A stretch of DNA of 64,000 bases from assembly GCA_016716465.1 (NCBI GenBank), contig JADJWH010000004.1, positions 372,001 through 436,000 of the forward strand, written 5' to 3'. Shown one piece after another: positions 51,713-60,630 of the stretch (its first letter is position 1; every line of letters begins with the position of its first letter). The translations under genes and the position numbers were made by a program. The notes beneath the pieces were generated by a model, which was given only the letters and a program-made list of their open reading frames with translations, ran no database searches and was not told the DNA's origin. The DNA comes from Gammaproteobacteria bacterium. GTDB taxonomy: Bacteria > Pseudomonadota > Gammaproteobacteria > SZUA-140.

Positions 51713-54169
51713 ATGACTCTCCCGCGCAAGCTACTCCTCGCCGGCCTGCTCGGCCTAGGCGGCACGGCCCTGGTCGGCGCCGTCGGGCTGGGGATCAGCT
51801 ATCTGGCCATTGCGCCCGATCTGCCTCCCATCAGCGCCCTGAAAGACATCCGCCTGCAAGTGCCAATGCGGGTCTATACCCGCGACGGCCGCCTGATCGC
51901 AGAATTCGGCGAGCAGAAACGCACGCCGATCCGTTTCGAGGAAACGCCCGACCTCATGGTCAAGGCGATCCTCGCGGCCGAGGATGACCGCTTCTTCGAA
52001 CACCCCGGGGTGGACTATCAGGGGATCCTGCGCGCGGCGCTGAACCTGGCGCGTACGGGGGAAAAATCCCAGGGCGGCAGCACGATCACCATGCAGGTGG
52101 CGCGCAATTTCTTCCTCACCAGCGAGAAAACCTATCTGCGCAAGCTCAGCGAGATCTTTCTGGCGCTGAAGATAGAGAAGGAACTCCCCAAGGAGGAGAT
52201 TCTCGAGCTCTACCTCAACAAGATCTATCTGGGCAATCGCGCCTACGGGGTGGCGGCAGCCGCATACACCTATTACGGCGTCGGCGTCGCGGACCTGAGC
52301 CTCGCCCAGATCGCCATGATCGCCGGCCTGCCCAAGGCGCCCTCGCGCTACAATCCGCTGGCGGATCCGGAACACGCCGTGGTCCGCCGCAACTATGTGC
52401 TCAAGCGCATGCGCGAACTGGGCTACATCGACGAGGCAGGCTTCCGGCAGGCCATGCAGAGCCCCGACGATGCGAAGCTCCACAGCGCGTCGATGGAAGT
52501 CGAGGCGAACTATCTGGCCGAGATGGTGCGTGCCGCCATGATCGAGCGTTATGGCGAGCAGGCGGCCTATACCGCGGGACTGAAGATTTACACCACGCTG
52601 GACTCGCGCCTGCAGCTGGCCTCCACCACCGCGCTGCGTTCGGCGCTGCACGCCTATGACCGTCGTCATGGCTTTCGCGGCATCGAGGGACACCTGGATG
52701 CCGGCCGCCTGGCGGAGGATGGCGACTGGTCCGAGGAACTGCGCCGTCACAGCGAAGTCGGCGGCATGAAGGCGGCCCTCGTCGCGCGGGTCAAGGACCA
52801 GGAGATCACTGTGAAACTCGCCGACGGTGGCACGATCGAGATTCCCTGGGACGGCTTGTCGTGGGCACAACCATACATCAGCGAGAACCGGCGTGGCGCG
52901 ATCCCGCGTTCGGCCGCGGATGTGGTCCGCAGCGGAGACATCGTGCGCATCGTCGCCACCGCCGACGGCTGGCAACTGGCGCAATTACCGGCCGTGCAGG
53001 GCGCGATGATCGCCCTCGACCCGTCAGACGGCGGCATCACCGCCCTCGTCGGCGGATTCGACTTTCAGCGCAGCAAATTCAACCGCGTCACCCAGGCACT
53101 ACGTCAGCCGGGCTCCAGCTTCAAACCGTTCCTCTACTCCGCGGCGCTGGAAAAGGGCTTCACCCCCGCGACGCTGATCAACGATGCGCCGGTGGTCTTC
53201 GACGATCCCGGGCTGGAAAGCGCATGGCGGCCGGAAAACTACACCGGAGAATTCTTCGGCCCCACGCGACTGCGGGTCGCCCTGGTGAATTCACGCAATC
53301 TTGTCTCCATCCGGCTCCTGCGCTCGATCGGCATCGACTACTGCATCGATTATCTGACACGGTTTGGCTTCAATCCCGGCGATATGCCGCGCAATCTCTC
53401 GCTTGCGCTCGGCAGCGCCTCGGTCACGCCGCTGCAGCTCGCCGCCGGCTATGCGGTCTTCGCTAACGGGGGCTACCGCGTGGTGCCATATTTCATCGAT
53501 CGCATCGTCGGCGCGAACGATGAGGTGCTGTTCCAGGCCATGCCCGACAAGGCCTGTCCCGCATGCGAGGAAGCCACGCAGAACAGCGACACCAGCGGCG
53601 AAACCGGGACCGCTTCCCTCGTCCCGGACGCCCCACCTGCCGCCGCGGAGTTCAATCCCGCGCGGCGGACCCTGTCGGCGCAGAACACCTACCTGATGAC
53701 ATCGATGATGCGCGATGTCATCCAGGCAGGTACCGCCGTGCGCGCGAAGCAGCTCGGCCGTGGCGACATCGCGGGCAAAACGGGCACGACGAACGACCAG
53801 CGCGACGCCTGGTTCGCCGGCTTCACCAGCGGGATCGTCGCCATCAGCTGGGTCGGTTTCGATAAACCGCAGGCGCTCGGCAACGGCGAGACCGGCGGCC
53901 GCGCCGCGCTTCCGATGTGGATCTCCTTCATGCGCGACGCCCTGCGCGGCGTACCGGAGCACCCGCTGGACCGCCCGCCGGGTCTGGTGACGGTGCGCAT
54001 CGATCCGGCCACCGGGCTGCTCGCCAAGAGCGGTCAGCCGAACGGGATCTTCGAGACATTCTTCACCGACAACGCCCCCCGGCAGTATGCCGGTTCGATC
54101 CCGCCCACCGCCGCCGGCGGCGACGATACGGGAGCCACGCAGCCACTGGTGCCGGAACAACTGTTCTGA
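51713..54169 (+). CDS. mrcA: Penicillin-binding protein 1A, bifunctional murein polymerase
   Basis: 818 residues. One N-terminal membrane helix; a family 51 transglycosylase (about 55-230) with ILAAEDDRFFEHPGVD and SQGGSTITMQVARNFFLT; the OB-like insert typical of PBP1A (about 310-430); and a transpeptidase with SSFK (Ser468-Lys471), SRN (LVNSRNLVS) and KTGTT (Lys689). It makes and cross-links glycan strands in the periplasm. The gene is divergent from pilM, the normal place for ponA in Gammaproteobacteria. The C-terminus carries a Pro/Gly-rich tail. Confidence 0.97.
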   Translation: MTLPRKLLLAGLLGLGGTALVGAVGLGISYLAIAPDLPPISALKDIRLQVPMRVYTRDGRLIAEFGEQKRTPIRFEETPDLMVKAILAAEDDRFFEHPGVDYQGILRAALNLARTGEKSQGGSTITMQVARNFFLTSEKTYLRKLSEIFLALKIEKELPKEEILELYLNKIYLGNRAYGVAAAAYTYYGVGVADLSLAQIAMIAGLPKAPSRYNPLADPEHAVVRRNYVLKRMRELGYIDEAGFRQAMQSPDDAKLHSASMEVEANYLAEMVRAAMIERYGEQAAYTAGLKIYTTLDSRLQLASTTALRSALHAYDRRHGFRGIEGHLDAGRLAEDGDWSEELRRHSEVGGMKAALVARVKDQEITVKLADGGTIEIPWDGLSWAQPYISENRRGAIPRSAADVVRSGDIVRIVATADGWQLAQLPAVQGAMIALDPSDGGITALVGGFDFQRSKFNRVTQALRQPGSSFKPFLYSAALEKGFTPATLINDAPVVFDDPGLESAWRPENYTGEFFGPTRLRVALVNSRNLVSIRLLRSIGIDYCIDYLTRFGFNPGDMPRNLSLALGSASVTPLQLAAGYAVFANGGYRVVPYFIDRIVGANDEVLFQAMPDKACPACEEATQNSDTSGETGTASLVPDAPPAAAEFNPARRTLSAQNTYLMTSMMRDVIQAGTAVRAKQLGRGDIAGKTGTTNDQRDAWFAGFTSGIVAISWVGFDKPQALGNGETGGRAALPMWISFMRDALRGVPEHPLDRPPGLVTVRIDPATGLLAKSGQPNGIFETFFTDNAPRQYAGSIPPTAAGGDDTGATQPLVPEQLF

Positions 54170-54293
54170 CCGCTGCCAGCATGCGGCACGCGCTTACCCG
54201 CTTCGGCAATGAATGGGTGGCGGTGACCTTTTCGCGGAATTTCACCGAGGCAGGACCGGAGCCGACGGAGGTTCGACCGGGGCGGTGACTCGT

Positions 54294-55559
54294 CTAGGTG
54301 GGCGCTTTACGGGCGAGGCGCGGATAGGATTCGGGATATCCCCGCCGCGCGACACCGGAGGAGATGGCGGCCTGGGCCACCGCGGGCGGAACGCGATCGA
54401 TGAGACGCGGATCCAGCGGCTTGGGGATGATGTAGCCGGGACCGAAGGAGAGTGACTCCAGCCGATAGGCCGCAAGGACCTCCCGGGGTACCGGCTCGTG
54501 CGCGAGCTCGGCCAGGGCGTGGACGGCAGCAATGAGCATCTCGCGGCTGATCGCCGTCGCACGCACGTCGAGCGCGCCGCGGAAAATAAAGGGAAAACCC
54601 AGCACGTTGTTGACCTGATTGGGATAGTCCGAGCGACCCGTCGCCATGATAAGGTCGCTGCGCACAGCGAGCGCCGTCGCGGGATCGATCTCGGGATCCG
54701 GGTTGGACAGGGCAAAGATCACCGGGCGAGCCGCCATGCTGGCGACCTGCTCCGGATTGACCAGGCGCGGACCCGACAGCCCGATGAACACATCGGCGTC
54801 GCGCATGGCATCGGACAGCGTGCGCTCGTCGGTATCCAGAGCGAATTCACGCTTGTATTCATTGAGGTCACCGCGCCCGCTGTGGATTACCCCGGCACGG
54901 TCGATCAAACGGATGCTCTCCTTGGGCACACCCAGTGCCGTCAGCAGGCGCATCGAGGCGATGGCGGCCGCGCCGGCGCCGAGACAGACGATCTTCGCCT
55001 GCTGCAGGGACTTGCCCTGGAGCTCGAGTGCGTTGATCAGGCCGGCCGCGGTGATGACGGCCGTGCCGTGCTGGTCATCATGAAACACCGGGATATCGAG
55101 CCGTTCGCGCAGCGCCTGCTCTATGACGAAGCACTTGGGCGCGGTGATGTCCTCGAGATTGATGCCGCCGAAGGTGGGCGCGATGCGCGCCACCGTATCG
55201 ATGAAATCCTCGGGCCGTTCGGCGTCGACCTCGATGTCGAATACATCGATGTCGGCGAACTTCTTGAACAGCACCGCCTTGCCCTCCATCACGGGCTTGC
55301 CCGCCAGCGCGCCGACGTTGCCGAGCCCCAGCACGGCGCTGCCGTCGGTGATCACCGCGACCAGATTGCCCTTGGCGGTGTAACGATAGGCCTCCTCGGG
55401 GTCGCGCGCGATGGCGCGCACCGGCTCCGCCACGCCCGGGGTATAGGCCAGCCCGAGTTCATACTGGGTGGAACAGGGCTTGGTAATCGCGATGGCGATC
55501 TTGCCGGGCGCGGGATCGGAGTGATAGGCGAGCGCGGCCTGCTTGCGGTCTTCGTTCAT
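54294..55559 (-). CDS. maeB: NADP-dependent malic enzyme (short form)
   Basis: 421 residues; it lacks the phosphotransacetylase-like extension of E. coli MaeB, as is usual in pseudomonads. It decarboxylates malate to pyruvate, giving NADPH. Visible parts: the Tyr region (QYELGLAYTPGVAEPV), GNLVAVITDGSAVLGLGNVGALAGKPVMEGKAVLFKKF, metal site IEVDAERPEDFIDTV, HDDQHGTAVI, the NAD(P) loop CLGAGAAAIA and the SNPDPEI region. The ATG at 55559 gives the family N-terminus. It converges with PBP1A. Confidence 0.95.
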   Translation of the reverse strand: MNEDRKQAALAYHSDPAPGKIAIAITKPCSTQYELGLAYTPGVAEPVRAIARDPEEAYRYTAKGNLVAVITDGSAVLGLGNVGALAGKPVMEGKAVLFKKFADIDVFDIEVDAERPEDFIDTVARIAPTFGGINLEDITAPKCFVIEQALRERLDIPVFHDDQHGTAVITAAGLINALELQGKSLQQAKIVCLGAGAAAIASMRLLTALGVPKESIRLIDRAGVIHSGRGDLNEYKREFALDTDERTLSDAMRDADVFIGLSGPRLVNPEQVASMAARPVIFALSNPDPEIDPATALAVRSDLIMATGRSDYPNQVNNVLGFPFIFRGALDVRATAISREMLIAAVHALAELAHEPVPREVLAAYRLESLSFGPGYIIPKPLDPRLIDRVPPAVAQAAISSGVARRGYPESYPRLARKAPT

Positions 55560-55639
55560 GGGTATGCGGTCGGAATTCGGTGCTGGAACCGACAATTATC
55601 CGTGATCCGCCCCCCCGCTGCAAATACGGGTCCGCGCAG

Positions 55640-57112
55640 TCATTGAATGATCTTGAGCCGGCTCCCCGGTGCGGGAACGCCGTCCGGATACAACTGGTTC
55701 AGCAGCCTCAGCTGCTCTTCCGCATGTCCGCTCAGCGGCGACTCCCGCGCCAGTTCGGCAAAATCGACCTCCCCATCCACGCGCCGCAACCGGATCCTCA
55801 GCGCAGCGGCAAACTCCTGTTCCGTCTCGGAAAGTGGATGGAAACTGCGTGCCGTCGCGATGAAGTCGGCATCGGCCCTCTCGAAGGCCTCCCGATTCCT
55901 CGCCTTCCCGGTGAACAGATAGGCGCGCTCCTGATGATAGATCACGCTCACCCGCTCCACCCGGGGGGCGGACTGGGTACCGGCCTTGATGACCGCGCTG
56001 TACGCCTCCAGCCCGGCCGGTTCAATCCCGACTTCCTGCCCGATGGCTTTGGATTTGTTACGGCGCCGGACGAATTCGCGCGGAGATTCCCCCTGCTCGA
56101 TATCCTCCACCGATACCTGCAGGACCGCATCGCGTGTCGGCGCCTGCAGTACCAGGCGCTCGGGCAGGTTTTCACACGACCACCGCGCTGGCAGGGTAAA
56201 GCCGACGCCGAGGTCCGCGTGATAGAACGTGCCCCCGCGCACCACCCCGGCGCGTTCGCTGTCGCCATAGACCAGTCCATCGAGATAGACCGGAAAATCT
56301 TCAGCGGCATGCGTCTCTGCCGTTCCGGCGGATTCCATCTCGGCAAAGGCCACGGCCTCCTGCAAGCGCTGGTCGCTGGAGGGATGCGTGGCGAATACCC
56401 CGTGATATATCCTCGGCTGACGTCCCTCTTCCTCGGCCAGTTGGCGCTCGTAGAGCTCCTGATCCTTCAACACCTCGAGCACCTTGAGCATGGCGCGCGG
56501 ATCATAGCCGCTGCGCGCCAGATACTCTGCGCCAAGGCGGTCCGCCTCCAGTTCGTGCTCACGGCCATAACCGCTCGTGATTGCGCCGCCGAGCACGCTG
56601 AACAGACCCTGGCCGATCTGGTTTCCCAGTTCGGGGATCAGGACGGAACCGATGGTAAATCCAATCCGCGCGGCGCGTGTTCCGCTGATCTGGCGCACCG
56701 AATGGCGGGCGGTGACGTGACCGATTTCGTGTCCGAGCACCGCCGCCAGCTCGGCCTCGGAATTGAGATAGGCGAGCAGTCCGCGGGTGATGTAGATATA
56801 ACCGCCGGGCAGCGCAAAGGCATTGACCTGCGAAGAATCCAGCACCGTGAACCGGTAGGCGAGCTGCTGACGATGGCTATTGACCGCGAGTCGTTCGCCC
56901 ACGCGCTGCACATAGTCCTGCAGCGCCGCATCCTCGTAGGCGCCGCCGAACTGGCGCACGATCTGCGCATGCGCCTCACTGCCGAGTTCGATTTCATCCT
57001 GCTCGGACATCAGCACGAAATCGTTCTTGCCGGTGGCCGGATTCACGGCGCAGGCGCCCAGAATGAAACCCGCCATCATAACGATCGCCAGTGCGCCATG
57101 AAACCGGGGCAT
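55640..57112 (-). CDS. M48-family metallopeptidase lipoprotein (BepA/YfgC-like)
   Basis: 490 residues. A lipoprotein signal (MPRFHGALAIVMMAGFILGAC) is followed by the zinc metallopeptidase with HExxH (LGHEIGHVTARH) and the third ligand in ELEADRLGAEYL. The C-terminal half is an extension with a beta region and ends with YPDGVPAPGSRLKIIQ, a pattern seen in periplasmic M48 proteins that act on outer-membrane assembly. Start taken as ATG at 57112, where the signal begins; an ATG at 57145 overlaps the end of the nuclease gene. Probably a quality-control protease. Confidence 0.9.
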   Translation of the reverse strand: MPRFHGALAIVMMAGFILGACAVNPATGKNDFVLMSEQDEIELGSEAHAQIVRQFGGAYEDAALQDYVQRVGERLAVNSHRQQLAYRFTVLDSSQVNAFALPGGYIYITRGLLAYLNSEAELAAVLGHEIGHVTARHSVRQISGTRAARIGFTIGSVLIPELGNQIGQGLFSVLGGAITSGYGREHELEADRLGAEYLARSGYDPRAMLKVLEVLKDQELYERQLAEEEGRQPRIYHGVFATHPSSDQRLQEAVAFAEMESAGTAETHAAEDFPVYLDGLVYGDSERAGVVRGGTFYHADLGVGFTLPARWSCENLPERLVLQAPTRDAVLQVSVEDIEQGESPREFVRRRNKSKAIGQEVGIEPAGLEAYSAVIKAGTQSAPRVERVSVIYHQERAYLFTGKARNREAFERADADFIATARSFHPLSETEQEFAAALRIRLRRVDGEVDFAELARESPLSGHAEEQLRLLNQLYPDGVPAPGSRLKIIQ

Positions 57113-57134
57113 CGCGCAAGGGCATCTTTTTCCT

Positions 57135-57896
57135 TCATCCGTCATCCGCGACGACCTGCAGCGAGGACGGGTGGCGGATCTGCATGAGCGGGGCCGCCCC
57201 GCGGGTGATCAGCCAACCGCGCGCGACCACCGTGCGGCCGACGAGATCGCGCGGCCGGAAACCCGGGAAATGATGCAGATCCGGCCGTGCGATGCGCAGG
57301 GCCAGCCCGCCTTCGAGGTTCAGCCACACGGCGCCCGCGCCCGCGCCGGTGCGCGTCACCTTGCCGCGCACGAAACGGAAGCCGGAAGCCAGTGTATCGG
57401 GCCCGATGGCCGCGCTGGGCAGCGGCCGGTAATACACCAGCCCCCACAAACCCAGACCGGCATCGCTCGCATGTCCCTCGGCGCGCCGGTAACACTCCTG
57501 ATTCACCAGATTCGGTGGGACTGCGATTGCCACCGCATAGCCGTGTTCGAGCATCCAGGCCTGGATACTCGCGCCGTCGGGTCGGTAAAGATGGGCTAGC
57601 AGACGACCGTAGCGATCGAAACGCTCGCCGTCATAACGCAGGGCCAGTTCGTCGCCGGGGGGAGCGAGCAATCCCCTCAGCGCGTCGCGGGAGTCTTCCG
57701 CATAGGGTTGACCGGGATCCCCTTCTCGCGGCAGCTCGGGGGCATTGACACCGATCAGGCGCACCTTGCGCCCGTCGCGCAGCACCAGCGTATCGCCGTC
57801 ATGCACGTACGCGACCCGCGCTCGTTCATCGATGTGGTCCGCCGGACAGTCCGCTGCCGAGATGTTCGTCCATAACAGGCATGCCAGGACGGGCAC
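57135..57896 (-). CDS. Thermonuclease (SNase-fold) family protein
   Basis: A staphylococcal-nuclease-fold protein, VHDGDTLVLRDGRKVRLIGVNAPELPRE, with DRYGRLLAHLYRPDGASIQAWML, so the usual Arg, Glu and Asp catalytic/Ca sites are present. A long C-terminal extension (about 150-253) of unknown fold follows. The N-terminus is unclear: the frame runs back to an ATG at 57995, but that would put the rpmE terminator inside the gene. The only other start in frame is GTG at 57896, which gives a short hydrophobic leader (LACLLWTNISA). Probably exported. Confidence 0.82.
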   Translation of the reverse strand: MPVLACLLWTNISAADCPADHIDERARVAYVHDGDTLVLRDGRKVRLIGVNAPELPREGDPGQPYAEDSRDALRGLLAPPGDELALRYDGERFDRYGRLLAHLYRPDGASIQAWMLEHGYAVAIAVPPNLVNQECYRRAEGHASDAGLGLWGLVYYRPLPSAAIGPDTLASGFRFVRGKVTRTGAGAGAVWLNLEGGLALRIARPDLHHFPGFRPRDLVGRTVVARGWLITRGAAPLMQIRHPSSLQVVADDG

Positions 57897-57944
57897 AACA
57901 TATGACGCACCCCGGCGCGGGAAAAAACTGAACCTGCAGAAACT

Positions 57945-57973
57945 AAAAAGGGCACGCCCGAGGGGTGCCCTTT
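57945..57973 (-). terminator. Rho-independent terminator of rpmE
   Basis: A 9-bp stem (57947-57955 with 57965-57973) is followed on the minus strand by a TTTTTA run. It lies 27 bases after the rpmE stop. Confidence 0.85.
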
Positions 57974-57999
57974 CAGCTGCGCGGCCGTAAGGCATCGCG

Positions 58000-58206
58000 C
58001 TATTTTTTCATGCCGTACTTCTGCCGGAACTTGTCAACGCGGCCGGCGGTGTCAACCAGTTTCTGTTTGCCGGTGTAGAACGGATGGCATTGCGAGCATA
58101 CATCGAGATGCAGATCCTTGCCCACTGTCGAGCGCGTCTTGAACGTGTTGCCGCACCCGCAGGACACTGTGATCTCGTTGTAAGCGGGGTGAATCTCCGA
58201 CTTCAT
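58000..58206 (-). CDS. rpmE: Ribosomal protein L31 (zinc form)
   Basis: 68 residues. Start MKSEIHPAYNEITVSCGCGN; zinc ligands C16, C18, C37 and C40 are all present (SCGCG and CSQC), so this is the zinc-containing type rather than the ykgM-like zinc-free paralogue. It binds 23S rRNA in the central protuberance. The ATG at 58206 follows a GAGGAT site. The following nuclease gene and the M48 gene are on the same strand, but a terminator separates them from rpmE. Confidence 0.96.
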   Translation of the reverse strand: MKSEIHPAYNEITVSCGCGNTFKTRSTVGKDLHLDVCSQCHPFYTGKQKLVDTAGRVDKFRQKYGMKK

Positions 58207-58327
58207 GACCGTATCCTCATAACCCAACTGTATCTGCCGCCTCCCGGGCTCGGGACGACTCGGCAGGCCAAAGGATCGGTATTGTAAGCAAACCGCCCGC
58301 CGACGGCAAGTCAGCCCCCGGCAACCG

Positions 58328-59266
58328 TCACTGGTTGATATTGACGATGAGCGATTGGGGTACCCCGTCGCGCTCGACCTCGAGACGGATCTCATCAGCG
58401 GACGACAGGCCGCGCAGCAGGCTCAGGGCCTTGGCCGGGGAATCCAGCCTTACCCCGTTGACGCTGGTGACGATGTCTCCGGGAGACAACCCGGCGCGCG
58501 TGAACAGGCCGGCATCCTGGCCAGGTTGCAGTTCGTAGCCGAGGAAGCGCCCGTCGGCGCTCTTCGGGTTGATCTGGACCAGATTGCTGGCACTTTGGGG
58601 ATCGGCCAAGACCCGGTCACGAAACTCGCGCAGGTTGGCCGGAGGTGGCGCATTCTCTGACCCCGTCCCGCCTCTGGCCGCGGTAACACGGGATTGCCCC
58701 GCCTGGCCGGAATCACCCGCCGGTGTTGCTCCGTTGAGGTTCCCGAGTCCTTCCTTGGGCAGGCGCAGGGTCTCAAGCCGCCCGTTCCGCTCCAGCACTA
58801 CCCGGTCGGGATGGACCTCCTTCAGGATGGCGCCCCCGGGCAACTGGGCATTAATGGTATAGAAGGCCTCCGATCCTCCTGGCGCGGCGATAATCGCGCC
58901 ACCGCCCGTCGCGCCACTGGAGGCGACCACGCCGCTCAAGGTCAGATTGAGCTGGGTCTCGGGCAGTGACTCGACCGCAGGGAGCGCCGCCCCGACGGGC
59001 TTTTCACCGAACAGATGCCATTTGGCGAGATCCCACAAGACCCCGCCGGCTTTCTGGTCACCCGGTGCGACCGCCCCGCGAAACACCTCCGGCGGGGGCG
59101 CAAGGCTCCGCGCCGGCAGCGGAATCACTTTCCAGGTCAATTGGGCGAGCGTCGCCGCCAGCATCAAGACCAGCACCACCTGGACTAGGAGGATGATGCG
59201 GCGCTGCACGGCGTCGAGGAAAAAAACCTCCCACGCCTTTTTCCAGTCCAATGCGGGTCTCATCAT
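58328..59266 (-). CDS. gspC: GspC-like type II secretion protein
   Basis: 312 residues. A cytoplasmic N-terminus, one membrane helix (about 28-50), an HR domain with LWDLAKWHLFGE and LNLTLSGVVASSGATGGGAIIAAPGGSEAFY, a Gly/Ala/Pro linker and a C-terminal PDZ domain (QINPKSADGRFLGYELQPGQDAGLFTRAGLSPGDIVTSVNGV). GspC joins the inner-membrane platform to the GspD secretin. Start taken as ATG at 59266 (an upstream TTG is possible). No other gsp gene is next to it, so the rest of the type II secretion system must lie elsewhere in the genome, or this is a remnant. Confidence 0.9.
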   Translation of the reverse strand: MMRPALDWKKAWEVFFLDAVQRRIILLVQVVLVLMLAATLAQLTWKVIPLPARSLAPPPEVFRGAVAPGDQKAGGVLWDLAKWHLFGEKPVGAALPAVESLPETQLNLTLSGVVASSGATGGGAIIAAPGGSEAFYTINAQLPGGAILKEVHPDRVVLERNGRLETLRLPKEGLGNLNGATPAGDSGQAGQSRVTAARGGTGSENAPPPANLREFRDRVLADPQSASNLVQINPKSADGRFLGYELQPGQDAGLFTRAGLSPGDIVTSVNGVRLDSPAKALSLLRGLSSADEIRLEVERDGVPQSLIVNINQ

Positions 59267-59308
59267 GATGCCTGCCTTCAAGGGCTACGGGTGTCGCCGC
59301 AGCCTGCT

Positions 59309-60037
59309 CTAGAATTGAAAGTACAAATATAGCAGACCGAGCAGCACCGGTTGATGAACCATGTAGATCAACAGACTGTGCCGGCCGCCGAGGGCGAACA
59401 GACGCAACGGCCGCACAGTACTCGACCAGCCCCGTATGCGCATACCCGCGGGCAGGCGGTACAAGGCCTGGCCGAGATACTGACCGATCTGCACCGCACC
59501 GAACCACGGCAGCAACGGGACATAATCCTCCGTCAACGGCTTGTGCGTCATCAGACCGACCCACTGTAACGCGGGCTGATCGAACCCGGCATGGGAATAC
59601 AGATTCCCAAGCAAGATCAAAAAGATGCCAGAGAACAGATTGACGTGGTAAAAGCGCACGGTCACAAGGCCGAGCAGACTGGCCAGCACGATGAAATGCA
59701 GGATCCCGAAGAAGATATAGCTGGTCGGGAACAGCATCCTGCTGCCCAGGGTGACCAGCCCGGCGCACAGAATCAACATGACGAGACGCCGCAAGTAGCG
59801 CATCCGATCGAAACCCTGCCGATGGACGATTGACTGGCTGACCCCGACCAGCAGCAGAAAAAGACTGACGATGAACGCGCGCAAGCCAAGCCACAGGGGA
59901 TCGTGATTGAAATCAAGGCCCAGTTTGGCGAACAGATTGATATCAAAAGTAAAATGGTAGGCGATCATCATCGCCAGCGCGCCGCCGCGCGCGACGTCGA
60001 TCGACATGAGGCGGCGTGCCATCGGCATTTCAGGCAT
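59309..60037 (-). CDS. Membrane acetyltransferase-like protein (DUF1624 / HGSNAT catalytic domain)
   Basis: 242 residues with about seven membrane segments. The DUF1624 signature is visible: SIDVARGGALAMMIAYHFTFDINLF, an acyl-acceptor His. The C-terminal RHSLLIYMVHQPVLLGLLYL is typical of this and related acyltransferase-3-type families. It is taken to be an inner-membrane acyl/acetyl transferase; substrate unknown. Start at ATG 60037, preceded by GGACGGA; ATGs at 60028 and 60022 are also possible, and a TTG lies further up. It is followed after 42 bases by gspC on the same strand. Confidence 0.85.
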   Translation of the reverse strand: MPEMPMARRLMSIDVARGGALAMMIAYHFTFDINLFAKLGLDFNHDPLWLGLRAFIVSLFLLLVGVSQSIVHRQGFDRMRYLRRLVMLILCAGLVTLGSRMLFPTSYIFFGILHFIVLASLLGLVTVRFYHVNLFSGIFLILLGNLYSHAGFDQPALQWVGLMTHKPLTEDYVPLLPWFGAVQIGQYLGQALYRLPAGMRIRGWSSTVRPLRLFALGGRHSLLIYMVHQPVLLGLLYLYFQF

Positions 60038-60085
60038 GCGCGGTCCGTCCGCGATCGGATCGATAGCCTCGGCAGGCAAGGAATC

Positions 60086-60094
60086 TTATACACA
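60086..60094 (+). promoter_or_regulatory. DnaA box (perfect)
   Basis: TTATACACA is a strong DnaA-box form, identical to one of the E. coli oriC boxes. Confidence 0.5.
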
Positions 60095-60165
60095 TGGGCG
60101 GGTCGAGGCGCCTCACACCACGTCGGCACCATCGATATGGCGCCAAGCATGATTGTGAACACTTT

Positions 60166-60184
60166 GATTTATTTAAAATAAATC
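60166..60184. repeat. AT-rich perfect inverted repeat
   Basis: GATTTATTT and AAATAAATC are exact complements around one central A. It is strikingly AT-rich in a GC-rich window and lies between the DnaA boxes. Confidence 0.55.
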
Positions 60185-60253
60185 TGCCCGGAAGAGAAAT
60201 GCTTGGGGGAAATATCCTGATTTTCCTGCGGACAACAGCCCGTGACAGGCGGG

Positions 60254-60262
60254 TTTTCCACA
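60254..60262 (+). promoter_or_regulatory. DnaA-like box
   Basis: TTTTCCACA matches TTWTNCACA exactly and differs from TTATCCACA by one base. Confidence 0.4.
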
Positions 60263-60265
60263 GGC

Positions 60266-60274
60266 TTATCCACA
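60266..60274 (+). promoter_or_regulatory. DnaA box (perfect)
   Basis: TTATCCACA, three bases after the box at 60254-60262 and in the same direction. Confidence 0.5.
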
Positions 60275-60318
60275 CAACAATAGTGAATCTTGATATCGAA
60301 CAGGGCGTTAGCAGTAGT

Positions 60319-60618
60319 TCACTTCCATTCCATCAACGTCCAGCTCGGAATCAGCAGATCTTCGTTCAGCTCACCGCGCCGCGTTTCGAGGTTGCCGTCA
60401 CCATCGGTGTCCACCAGATAATAGGGGGGGCCCTTCCTGGGGGTCACCTTGATCATGTACAGCCGTCCGTGGACACGATACTCCGCGATGGTCTTGTCAT
60501 CTCCCTGGATGATCGTCACATCAGGGGTCGGCGCCGGCGCCTCGGCTGGATCGGATCCGTCCTGTGCCAGGACGCTGAGGGGCAGCAGAAGCATCACGAA
60601 GGCAATCGTCAGTCTCAT
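60319..60618 (-). CDS. DUF2782 exported protein
   Basis: 99 residues. A signal peptide (MRLTIAFVMLLLPLSVLAQ) is followed by an Asp/Pro-rich segment and the DUF2782 core: VTIIQGDDKTIAEYRVHGRLYMIKV, GPPYYLVDTDGDGNLE. The DTDGDGN stretch resembles a calcium-binding loop. Members of this family are often found next to polA in Gammaproteobacteria. The role is unknown; the short periplasmic product may work with envelope proteins. Confidence 0.88.
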   Translation of the reverse strand: MRLTIAFVMLLLPLSVLAQDGSDPAEAPAPTPDVTIIQGDDKTIAEYRVHGRLYMIKVTPRKGPPYYLVDTDGDGNLETRRGELNEDLLIPSWTLMEWK

Positions 60619-60630
60619 GGCATTTCTCGC

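Larger units (their letters stand above)
60038..60318. promoter_or_regulatory. Intergenic region with DnaA boxes and an AT-rich palindrome
   Basis: About 280 bases between the membrane acetyltransferase and the DUF2782 gene contain three DnaA-box-like sites (60086, 60254, 60266), an AT-rich stretch around 60150-60190 and a perfect AT palindrome (60166-60184), all listed separately. No gene is supported here. Confidence 0.4.
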
